64,000 bases of DNA. Origin: Shewanella sp. KT0246 (GTDB taxonomy: Bacteria; Pseudomonadota; Gammaproteobacteria; Enterobacterales; Shewanellaceae). This document shows positions 15,179 through 23,438 of this stretch, one piece after another. Made by a program: the position numbers and the translations under genes. The stretch covers positions 1 to 64,000 of the forward strand of contig NZ_BPEV01000009.1 in assembly GCF_019654955.1 (NCBI RefSeq), in the 5' to 3' direction. The notes below the pieces were generated by a model that saw only the letters and a program-made list of their open reading frames with translations, ran no database searches and had not been told where the DNA came from. Numbering within the stretch: position 1 is the first letter of the stretch; every line of letters begins with the position of its first letter.

Positions 15179-17260
15179 TTAATTACCTGATGCACGCTCA
15201 ATGGCAGCAAGTACTTGCTCAGTGGTTAATATCACTGGTAACTTGATACCTTCTGGCGCGTTAGGGCCATATACAACGTTAAATGGCACGCCAAAGCGAC
15301 CATGGCTTTGTAAGTAATCAGTAATTGGCTGAGACGCCGTTGTCCAATCACCTTCAACCAAGGTTATGCTGTCTTGCTTTAACGCAGAATAAACAGGATC
15401 TTGAAGTATTACCCCAACTTTGTTGGCTTTACAGGTAATACACCAATCCGCTGTCACATCCACAAATACCGTTTTACCCTGAGCTACGCTGCTAGCAATA
15501 TCGGTTTGCTCGAGTGGTGTCCATGCTAAATCTGTCGGCAGAGGATTTGACCAATCATCTGACGTAGCGAACGCGCCAATAGCAGCAATCATTAGCACCA
15601 TGCTAAAGCTAGCAATCACAGCAGGTAGACCATAATGTTTAGCCATCAGACCAAAGAATATAATGACGAATAATGCCGCAACCACCCACAACACCACCAC
15701 GCTGATAAAGCTAGATAACAAGCTGATTAACCACAAACTAGTTATCAATAACATTACCGAGAAGAACACTTTAACGATGTTCATCCAACGGCCAGGTTTA
15801 GGGAAATAGCGGGCAATCTGTGGGAACATTGCCACTAATATCCAAGGCAGTGCCATACCAATGGCTAGCGCAGTAAATATCACCACTAGACTCAATACAT
15901 CCGCCCCTAATGCAAATGCGACAGCAGTACCTAAAAACGGTGCACTGCATGGTGTCGCTAACAATGTCGCAAACATCCCTTGCAAGAAGTGACCACGATG
16001 ATCATTACCGCCTGTGGTTGCCAACTTAGTTTGCAAACTCGATGGCAAGTTAATTTCAAATGCCCCAAGCATATTAACTGCAAATACTGAGGTCACTACC
16101 ACCATAAAGCCAATAAACCATGGGTTTTGGAATTGCACTCCCCAGCCAATGGCTTGACCTGTAAATTTAAGCGTAATAACAAAGGCAGCCAACAGCCAAA
16201 ATGACACAATGATACCTAAAGCTGAGGCAATAAATTGTGAACGAATTTGATTTTTTTGTAGATCTGGCGCCGCAATGACTGAGCTAAGTTTCATGCCTAA
16301 TACAGGTAATACACACGGCATGACATTAAGAATTAAGCCACCTATAAGGGCGAACAACATCATAGTTAGTAGCGAGCTACCTGCAGCTTCTATTGAAGTT
16401 GGCTGTACTCCAGTTTTATATTCATATGCACGCTGATTGTCGCTCACCGTGACATTAAGTTGTTTCTCTAATAGTTTTGGATCCCCTGACCAATTTGATA
16501 CTTCAAATTGCGCCACCCAAGCATCACTGCCATCGGGTTGAGATTGACGAGTCACACCTATCGGGTTGAAGTTAGTCTCTTTATCGCCATCAACAATCAC
16601 TTGTGGCCTGCGCCACTGGCTATCTAATACTGTGACTTGCAGTAATTCTTTAATGCTGTCCCAGCCAATGTTGATATTTTCTGCAGATGTTTTTGAATCG
16701 ACCTGTTGCGGTACAGTAGAAACTGACTTGTTAAATGCGAACATCGCTTCTGTGTCAGCTGTAAGTTCGTCAGCTACAAAATCTAATTCAAGTTCATAGT
16801 CGGTTAATACACATACTGTAGTGCACGAAGACAAAGTGAATTTGCCTTTCAGAGCCGTATTCTGGTTAATATCGTCAACTTTCAGGTGAATAGGGAATAC
16901 ACCTTCGTGCTGATACCCCTGAGTTTTATAACCCATAATGGTATATTGCTGCGGTGTTGGCCATTGCCAATCCACCACATCAAGGTTAGACGACTCACTC
17001 CAATCTATTTTAGGCGCAATTCCGCCCTCACCCGGCGTACGCCAGTACATCTTCCAATCATCATCTAACTGAACATCTAAAATAGCCGGAACCGTTTGCG
17101 TGGTTTCATCTAATTCCCCCGTCAGCATAAAGCGCACTTTAACTGGAGGGTGATTATCATTCACAAGCCAACCTGTCGAGGCGGCATTGGCCAATGGAGT
17201 GATGCTTGCCAGCATCAACATCAAAGTAGAAAAAATGATCGTTTTGACAATATTCAACAA
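15179..17260 (-). CDS. scsB: ScsB/DsbD-family protein-disulfide reductase
   Basis: Inner-membrane electron carrier of 693 residues that moves reducing power from cytoplasmic thioredoxin to the periplasm. The order is: signal peptide (ends LANA, about residue 26), ScsB-type N-terminal domain (GWLVNDNHPPVKVRF, MYWRTPGEGG, a Cys pair in SSCTTVCV), a multi-span DsbD core with NVMPCVLPVLGMKL and LLATPCSAPFLG carrying the paired membrane cysteines, and a C-terminal thioredoxin domain with WCITCKANK. Translation starts at a TTG (17260, or the next TTG) after AAGGAAAG; no ATG could supply the signal peptide. It is followed by scsD. Plain DsbD has a different N-terminal domain, so ScsB is preferred. 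Confidence 0.88.
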   Translation of the reverse strand: MLNIVKTIIFSTLMLMLASITPLANAASTGWLVNDNHPPVKVRFMLTGELDETTQTVPAILDVQLDDDWKMYWRTPGEGGIAPKIDWSESSNLDVVDWQWPTPQQYTIMGYKTQGYQHEGVFPIHLKVDDINQNTALKGKFTLSSCTTVCVLTDYELELDFVADELTADTEAMFAFNKSVSTVPQQVDSKTSAENINIGWDSIKELLQVTVLDSQWRRPQVIVDGDKETNFNPIGVTRQSQPDGSDAWVAQFEVSNWSGDPKLLEKQLNVTVSDNQRAYEYKTGVQPTSIEAAGSSLLTMMLFALIGGLILNVMPCVLPVLGMKLSSVIAAPDLQKNQIRSQFIASALGIIVSFWLLAAFVITLKFTGQAIGWGVQFQNPWFIGFMVVVTSVFAVNMLGAFEINLPSSLQTKLATTGGNDHRGHFLQGMFATLLATPCSAPFLGTAVAFALGADVLSLVVIFTALAIGMALPWILVAMFPQIARYFPKPGRWMNIVKVFFSVMLLITSLWLISLLSSFISVVVLWVVAALFVIIFFGLMAKHYGLPAVIASFSMVLMIAAIGAFATSDDWSNPLPTDLAWTPLEQTDIASSVAQGKTVFVDVTADWCITCKANKVGVILQDPVYSALKQDSITLVEGDWTTASQPITDYLQSHGRFGVPFNVVYGPNAPEGIKLPVILTTEQVLAAIERASGN

Positions 17261-17690
17261 ACTTTCCTTATATTGCCCTCATTCTGATCGAGCAATAAAT
17301 ACGGTTGTAAAATGACAATTAAAAAATGCGTTACCAAGGACATAGACGATGGCAGCTTAATAGACCGAAATAATGACAAAATAGTTCATCTAATGTCACT
17401 AAATTAGTGGATAAAGTGTAAATCTGTGAAGCGGTACTTTATTTATTGATTTTCATGACAACACACCCATTTCCCCCACTCTCATCTAACGCTGTATTTC
17501 TGACATAAACTGAAACAGGTTAAATATAGACATACGTTTGAATGATTGCTTTAATCGATTCAGGTGTTTTTGTTGTATTTCGATATTGTGGCCCCAAAGG
17601 CATAACTCATCTGAAGTTGAGACACCAAGGAAAGGCAAGACTCACTCATTTATCAATAAAATGAGACAACAATAATAAGGATAATTTTCC
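17261..17690. other. 430-bp divergent intergenic region
   Basis: Lies between scsB (leftward) and the acylase lipoprotein gene (rightward). No ORF, hairpin or operator stands out. It must carry both promoters. AAGGATAA just before the acylase ATG is the only clear signal. Confidence 0.45.
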
Positions 17691-20285
17691 ATGAAAGTAA
17701 TGCATTTGAATAAACTCATGCTAGCTATTGGCGTTGCATCTTCAGTTTTTATCGCAGGTTGCGGCAATGACACTGACTACTCTCGCTCCCCTGAAGTTAC
17801 CCCTGAACCTGAAGTCACACCGCCACTACAAGCTTTTGCGCCAGACGGGATGCTTAAAGCACAAATTCGCCGCACAGCCTATGGCGTTCCACATATTCAA
17901 GCCGACAACCTTGAAAGCTTGGGCTTTGGTAGCGGTTATGCTCAAGCTCAAGACAATTTATGTGTCATGGCTGACGGATTCGTAAAAGCAAACTCTGAAC
18001 GTTCAATGTATTTTGGTCCACATGCCTCAATTGATTTTGCTACTGGTTTACCAACATCAGAAGATAACGGTAATTTAGTCTCGGATTTTGCCTACAAAGC
18101 ATTAAAAATACGAGAAATGGCCGAAGCCCAGTATCCACAATTTAGTTATAACTCACGTGCATTAATGGAGGGTTTTAGCGCAGGCTACAATCAATTCCTA
18201 GCCGATGTTGAAGCTGGTGAGCAAGAAGCTGAGCCATTTTGTGCAGGCCAGCCTTGGGTAAAACCCATCGAAGGGGTGGATATTGCCAATTATTTATTTT
18301 CAATTGCCCTGCTCCCGGGCGCAGCAAACTTCTTAGATCTGATTTTTTACGCAAATCCTGGTGATGGCGAAGAATACTTACCTCGCATTGTTGGCCCAGC
18401 GCCTTCAGCTACTCAAACCGCGTTTATTCAAGATGTGAACAGTAAACTAATCGCTCGCGCTAATACCATTACTACCCCAGAAACTAATCCACGTGATTTA
18501 GGCTCAAACGGCTGGGGGTTAGGTAAAGATAAAACCGAAAACGGTAAAGGCATGGTATTAGGTAATCCTCACTTCCCTCATACGGGCAATCTGCGTTTTT
18601 GGCAATCTCATATCACAATTCCAGGTCAACTGGATGTTATGGGCGGCTCACTCGTTGGCATGCCAGGGCTAATCAATATTGGCTTTAACAAAGACCTAGC
18701 TTGGACACATACCTTCTCAACTGCTGAACATTTCGTGATGTATAACCTTGAACTCGTCAGTGGCGATCGCCTTCAATATCTCTACGAAGGTAAACCGATG
18801 CCGATTACCAAAGAAACCGTACAAGTCGTTGTGAATGGCGGTGCTGCGGGGATGCTTATTGCTGAAAAAGACATATACACTACAGCAAAAGGCCCGATTG
18901 TCGAAGCTCCAGCAGCCCTTGCCCCCTTTGGTTGGGATGACGGTCAAGCCTTTATGCTGCAAGATGCCAACATGGCTAACAAAGATCCTATCGATCATTG
19001 GTTCGCGATGAATCGCGCTAGTAATAAAGATGAGTTTCAGCAAGCATTTAAGAACTATGACGGAGTTATTTTTAATAACACCATGTACGCCGATAAAGAA
19101 GGTAATGCCTTTTACATTGATGACTCAACAGTTCCGGGCTTAAGTGACTTTGCCGTATCGTTACTTAAAACTAATCCAGATATTATTGCAGCCAGAGAGC
19201 AAGCTGGTTTTACGATTTTACCCGGTAATACTTCAATCTTTGATTTTGACGGACCAACACCTTATCACCGCGCACCAAAGCTTGAGCGTACTGACTTTGT
19301 GCAAAACTCTAACAACTCATTCTGGTCAACTAACCTAGCTGAACCATTAGAAGATTATTCACCAATGTATGGCAAGGAACGTGGCCAGTTATCACTTCGA
19401 ACCCGTATGGCACTGACATTAATGGAAGATGCCGCTGGTGATGATGGTAAGTTCAATGTTGATGAGTTAGAAGCTGCAGCATTATCAAATCGTATTTACT
19501 TAAACGATCTGATATTTGCTGATTTAATCAGCCAATGTGACGCTCAAGGCGACACAGCTGTAATGGTTAGTGACACCATATCTAAGGACATCAGCTCTGC
19601 GTGTATGGCGCTAAAAGGCTGGAATGGCAAGCAAGATAACGACAGTGTCGGCGGCGCATTGATTCGTGAGTTTGCCCATCAGTTTGATCAAAACAGCATG
19701 TTAACTGTGCCATTTGATTACCAAAATGCGGCAATGACCCCCAATACATTAACCACTGACGGCAGTGCATTGGTTGCTCTTGCTCGTGCAGCTCTAAATG
19801 TCGAAGCTGCAGGTTTTAGTGTCGACGCGCCTATGGGCACAGTTCAGTTTGTTGAAAAATCACTACCTGATGGCAGCGCTTCGGGCACTAAACTTCCTTG
19901 GCCTGGCACTCACAATGCTGAAGGTGGATTTAATGTATTCTCAACCAGTTTGTCAGGCGATGATACCTTAATACCTCAGCATAAATACGCTGCTGTAATG
20001 GATGCCGTATCAGCTGCTCCGCTTTCTTCAGGCTTAACTGCAGAGGGTTACCAAATCCGTTATGGTTCAAGCTGGATGATGGCAGTAAGCTTTACTGACG
20101 ATGGCCCAGTGGCCAAAGGAATTCTTACTTACTCAGAGTCTAGTAATGTCCTTAGCCCATCGTTTGCAGATCAAAGCGTACTGTATTCAACTGAAAAGCA
20201 GTTCCGTCCGTTGTTATTCACTGAAGCAGACATTGCAGCATCGGTTGAAAGCACCACAGAACTAAGCTTTCAAAAAGGTGAATAG
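17691..20285 (+). CDS. Penicillin-acylase-family Ntn-hydrolase lipoprotein
   Basis: A 864-residue acylase of the penicillin G acylase / acyl-homoserine-lactone acylase superfamily, which cleaves amide-linked acyl groups. The N-terminus is a lipoprotein signal with lipobox IAGC (Cys24) followed by a Pro/Glu-rich linker. The alpha-chain region includes IRRTAYGVPHIQADN and FGSGYAQAQDNLC. The autocatalytic junction is GSNGWGLG, making Ser272 the expected nucleophile of the beta chain. GNPHFPHTG, ALAWTHTFS-like FNKDLAWTHTFS and the late WPGTHNAEGGFN fit the family. It is likely anchored in the outer membrane. Substrate cannot be told: beta-lactam, AHL and aculeacin-type acylases share these motifs. 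It is monocistronic with its own terminator. Confidence 0.9.
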   Translation: MKVMHLNKLMLAIGVASSVFIAGCGNDTDYSRSPEVTPEPEVTPPLQAFAPDGMLKAQIRRTAYGVPHIQADNLESLGFGSGYAQAQDNLCVMADGFVKANSERSMYFGPHASIDFATGLPTSEDNGNLVSDFAYKALKIREMAEAQYPQFSYNSRALMEGFSAGYNQFLADVEAGEQEAEPFCAGQPWVKPIEGVDIANYLFSIALLPGAANFLDLIFYANPGDGEEYLPRIVGPAPSATQTAFIQDVNSKLIARANTITTPETNPRDLGSNGWGLGKDKTENGKGMVLGNPHFPHTGNLRFWQSHITIPGQLDVMGGSLVGMPGLINIGFNKDLAWTHTFSTAEHFVMYNLELVSGDRLQYLYEGKPMPITKETVQVVVNGGAAGMLIAEKDIYTTAKGPIVEAPAALAPFGWDDGQAFMLQDANMANKDPIDHWFAMNRASNKDEFQQAFKNYDGVIFNNTMYADKEGNAFYIDDSTVPGLSDFAVSLLKTNPDIIAAREQAGFTILPGNTSIFDFDGPTPYHRAPKLERTDFVQNSNNSFWSTNLAEPLEDYSPMYGKERGQLSLRTRMALTLMEDAAGDDGKFNVDELEAAALSNRIYLNDLIFADLISQCDAQGDTAVMVSDTISKDISSACMALKGWNGKQDNDSVGGALIREFAHQFDQNSMLTVPFDYQNAAMTPNTLTTDGSALVALARAALNVEAAGFSVDAPMGTVQFVEKSLPDGSASGTKLPWPGTHNAEGGFNVFSTSLSGDDTLIPQHKYAAVMDAVSAAPLSSGLTAEGYQIRYGSSWMMAVSFTDDGPVAKGILTYSESSNVLSPSFADQSVLYSTEKQFRPLLFTEADIAASVESTTELSFQKGE

Positions 20286-20360
20286 CTTTCTGTTAACTCG
20301 TTAATAATCACTTAACTGCACCTTATATGCACCTTTAGCTGCATATAAGTTGTCATCGAT

Positions 20361-20390
20361 ACCAAAGCCCGCATTTTGCGGGCTTTATAT
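20361..20390 (+). terminator. Terminator of the acylase gene
   Basis: Stem AAAGCCCGC/GCGGGCTTT with loop ATTTT about 80 bp after the stop codon. Confidence 0.85.
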
Positions 20391-20666
20391 TGATACAAGT
20401 ACAGCTAAAAAGCTCAAGGCGTAATGGGAAAAACAATTTAAAACAACAGTGCCCCACTCAATTAAGCAATTCGCAATAAACACCAACAAAAACAACCTAA
20501 GCACAACCCGCAAGAAACACCGAAACCCCAAATAAGATACAAATAGATCTAAGGTTAACTCCGAGTTTACATCGGTATATTTTATTTGTAGCCCCTCATT
20601 ACACATGGCTAAAATCTCGGTCAATTCCCAGTAAAGGGAATACATAAATAAGAAATGGGGTTCAAT
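20391..20666. other. Intergenic region before the EEP lipoprotein gene
   Basis: AT-rich leader that presumably carries the promoter of the downstream gene. Minus-strand frame 20385-20645 is open but has no ribosome binding site and a skewed composition; I do not call it a gene. Confidence 0.4.
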
Positions 20667-22079
20667 ATGAAAATGTTTAAATCAGCTGCAGCTTTAGCTG
20701 TCGGTGTGGCGTTGCTTACGGGTTGCAACGACGAAACAAACAACTACTATCCAGGTGAACCAGCACCTGAAACAACAGATGTACGCATCGGTGCTTATAA
20801 CTTGTCATTTGACAGAAGTACCTTTGAAGATCTTGTCGCTGAAATGGCGTTAACCGTCGCAGAGCAAGATGAATTAATGGAGAAATGGTTCGATGAGTCA
20901 CTTAGCGACGAAGAACTAGCTGTGGCAGAAAAGGTTATTCAAATTCGCAACGTTGCAGCAATTATCCAAACTGAACGACCTGCAATCTTATGGATGGGTG
21001 AATTCAATAACGATGGGACAGCAGAAAGCCAACAAGCAATTCAAGGTTTCCGTTTAAACTACCTGACTGTGCCACAAAATGCGTTAGGTTCAACATCTGA
21101 AGAATTTGAAGCCCTTGAGCCAATACAATTTGGTTATTTTGAAAACTTCGCCACAAATACTGGCCTATTAAGTGGTCACGACTTGAACCACGATGGTAAA
21201 GTTGCCCTTCCTGATGATGCTTGGGGCTTTGGATTCTACCACGGTCAATATGCATTCAGCTTACTATCTCAATACCCAATTGATACAGATAACATCCGTA
21301 CTTTCCAAGACTTCAAATGGAAAGACATGCCAGGTGAAACCAACCCAACCATCATTAACTGTGAAGACGAAAACAATCCGATCCCAGAAGGAAAGGCATG
21401 TGGTGATGAATGGTACAGCGCTGAGGCATGGGCAGAAAAGCCAATGTCATCTAAGAACCATGTTGATGCACCTATTATCATTCCTACAGCAGATGGCGAT
21501 AAAGTCATTCACTTATTAATGTCGCACCCAACACCACCTATTTTCGACACTGTGACTGAAAACAACAAGTTACTTAACCGTGCTGAAATCAAATTCTGGG
21601 ATGATTACACATCTGGTGAAGGTAGCTATATTTACGATGATGAAGGTAACAAAGGCGGTATCGATAGCGATGCATCATTTGTGATCTTAGGTGACTTGAA
21701 TGCTGATCCAGAATCTGGAGACGGCTACTTAGATACCATCAAAGACTTAATGTACAGTGACCAAGTTAACCAACTTGCTACTCACGGAATTTACGCACCA
21801 AGTAGCTTAGGCGGACCAGAGTGTTTGTCTAACGGTGAATGTAAAGAAGAAAACTGGGGCACTAAGTACCCAGATCTTGTGACCAGCACATCTGGTTTAC
21901 GCTTAGACCACGTTATCCCTTCAAGTGACTTGAATGTGACCGATTCAGGTGTATTCTGGCCAGCGACTTTCGAAGAAGGTCGTCTAATGATGAATGACGA
22001 GCGTGTAGGTAATTGGGGCGGCGGCGGAAAGTCAGTATCTTCTGATCACCGTTTAGTATGGATTAACGTAGAACTTTAA
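20667..22079 (+). CDS. Endonuclease/exonuclease/phosphatase-fold lipoprotein
   Basis: A 470-residue lipoprotein (lipobox LLTGC, Cys about residue 20) with an EEP-type (DNase I-like) domain. Visible motifs are RIGAYNLSFDR at the domain start, ILWMGEFNNDG, LLMSHPTPP, the metal-binding VILGDLNADPESGDGY and the C-terminal SSDHRLVWI with the catalytic Asp-His pair. An insert with HDLNHDGKVALPDDAWG resembles a calcium-binding loop. The ATG at 20667 follows GGGG at 7 bp; an ATG at 20655 would add four residues. The likely role is a surface or periplasmic phosphodiesterase, phosphatase or nuclease; substrate unknown. It has its own terminator. Confidence 0.85.
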   Translation: MKMFKSAAALAVGVALLTGCNDETNNYYPGEPAPETTDVRIGAYNLSFDRSTFEDLVAEMALTVAEQDELMEKWFDESLSDEELAVAEKVIQIRNVAAIIQTERPAILWMGEFNNDGTAESQQAIQGFRLNYLTVPQNALGSTSEEFEALEPIQFGYFENFATNTGLLSGHDLNHDGKVALPDDAWGFGFYHGQYAFSLLSQYPIDTDNIRTFQDFKWKDMPGETNPTIINCEDENNPIPEGKACGDEWYSAEAWAEKPMSSKNHVDAPIIIPTADGDKVIHLLMSHPTPPIFDTVTENNKLLNRAEIKFWDDYTSGEGSYIYDDEGNKGGIDSDASFVILGDLNADPESGDGYLDTIKDLMYSDQVNQLATHGIYAPSSLGGPECLSNGECKEENWGTKYPDLVTSTSGLRLDHVIPSSDLNVTDSGVFWPATFEEGRLMMNDERVGNWGGGGKSVSSDHRLVWINVEL

Positions 22080-22119
22080 TCCGTCAATAAGCTCAATAAT
22101 TCAGACTAAAAACTGATAC

Positions 22120-22150
22120 TAAAAAGCCCGCGATTTGCGGGCTTTTTTAT
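22120..22150 (+). terminator. Terminator of the EEP lipoprotein gene
   Basis: Stem AAAAAGCCCGC/GCGGGCTTTTTT with loop GATTT, ending in a T run. Confidence 0.9.
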
Positions 22151-22261
22151 TACCAATTTATATATTATCGAGCTATTTTATTCCCAAATCATTTTATGAC
22201 TAGTTAATTTAGGGCTAGTTATTTTAGGACTAGAGATTACCTATCAGGCTTACGGAGCAAA

Positions 22262-22606
22262 TTAGCTTTCATCCGCTTCCAGTTCTAGTTGCAATTTTTC
22301 TAGTTCATCTAAAATCCGTAAAAACTTTTGACCAAATTCAGTGACTTGATATTCCACTCTTGGCGGTATTTCATTAAATGTCAGTCTTTCTAAAATACCA
22401 AATTCAACGTTTCGCTTAAGGCATTCATTCAGCACTTTTGTGGTTAAGCCTTCAACATGATTAACCATTGCACCGGGACGATTAATGTCGTTTGCTAATA
22501 GTTGATACACGGTCAGTGACCACTTACATCCATAAATTGTTTCAACCATCCGCGCACTTTTTTCAGGCGCAGACCTTTTTGAAAATAACACCTTTGATTG
22601 TTTCAT
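22262..22606 (-). CDS. HxlR-family transcriptional regulator
   Basis: A 114-residue winged-helix regulator of the HxlR/MarR-like group. Typical motifs are YGCKWSLTVYQLL (recognition of the HxlR opening WxxxIL), GLTTKVLNECLKRNVEFGILER and PPRVEYQVTEFGQKF at the wing. Such proteins usually sense oxidants or electrophiles, sometimes through an N-terminal Cys; here a Cys sits in YGCKW. The ATG at 22606 with GGAAG 6 bp upstream is used. It follows a glutathione S-transferase gene by 43 bp on the same strand, so it may control its own operon. Confidence 0.85.
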   Translation of the reverse strand: MKQSKVLFSKRSAPEKSARMVETIYGCKWSLTVYQLLANDINRPGAMVNHVEGLTTKVLNECLKRNVEFGILERLTFNEIPPRVEYQVTEFGQKFLRILDELEKLQLELEADES

Positions 22607-22649
22607 TATTCTCTTCCGATTAATGCGCACGTTAGTAAGCATGATGGCA

Positions 22650-23312
22650 TCAACCACCGAACACAACATCCTCTTTATTCTCGAGCCATAAAGGATGTTT
22701 CGTCATCACTTTACTGAACATCTTGCTTTGCAAATAACGATTAAGCCAAGCTCTTAAATTGGGATATGGCGACTGTAGATACCATTGCCGCTCAACACGG
22801 GCAAACTGACGAATAAACGGCAATAGCGCGATATCAGCCAAGCTTTCTCTGTCTGCCATTAAATAACTGTGCTGAGACAACAACTTTTCTAACTGTTCGA
22901 TATAGATTTCACATGCCTGTCGGCACTCAGCAATATTCGACTCACTATATCGTTTGGCGCATTTATAATTTTCTAGACAGCGTTTAAACTCACTATCAAA
23001 TTGATAAATAAGCGTCAGCATGGCATCAAACGCTTCATCATTATCAGCACACAATAAATCATCAGGATCACCTTGAGTTAACGCCCAAAGCATCAGCTCG
23101 TAACTTTCTTCGATAACCTTACCGTTTGGGGTTACCACAACAGGCACGGTTCCCTTAGGTGAAGCCTGTAACATTTCAGCGGGTTTATCGCTCAAAACTA
23201 AATCACGCAGTAAAACAGCTTGCTGTGACTTATAAATTGCAATTCTTGCCCGCATTGCAAACGGACAATTTCTTAACGAATAGAGTACGGGTAAATCCAT
23301 GATTTTATTCAT
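22650..23312 (-). CDS. Glutathione S-transferase family protein
   Basis: A 220-residue cytoplasmic protein with an N-terminal thioredoxin-like GST domain (LPVLYSLRNCPFAMRARIAI, cis-Pro in GTVPVVV, EESYELMLW) and an all-helical C-terminal domain (MADRESLADIALLPFIRQFARV). The RNCPFAMRAR motif places a Cys where many GSTs of the omega/Grx2-like type have one. The role is glutathione-dependent detoxification or redox; substrate unknown. Two ATGs four codons apart are possible starts. It leads a two-gene operon with the HxlR regulator. Confidence 0.88.
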   Translation of the reverse strand: MNKIMDLPVLYSLRNCPFAMRARIAIYKSQQAVLLRDLVLSDKPAEMLQASPKGTVPVVVTPNGKVIEESYELMLWALTQGDPDDLLCADNDEAFDAMLTLIYQFDSEFKRCLENYKCAKRYSESNIAECRQACEIYIEQLEKLLSQHSYLMADRESLADIALLPFIRQFARVERQWYLQSPYPNLRAWLNRYLQSKMFSKVMTKHPLWLENKEDVVFGG

Positions 23313-23438
23313 TGTTGTGCTGTTTTCCCTACAACTTATATACGAGCTTACTAATTAATAATGTACTTTAACGATATTCATTAGCAAAATATACGGGTAA
23401 CATCCCCTCACTAAAATTAACTGAGAACCTTTTAGAAC

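Noticed and set aside
20385..20645. Minus-strand 86-codon open frame in the intergenic region before the EEP lipoprotein gene
   Set aside because: Hydrophobic and Cys-rich composition typical of a shadow of AT-rich intergenic DNA, begins inside the presumed promoter leader, no ribosome binding site.
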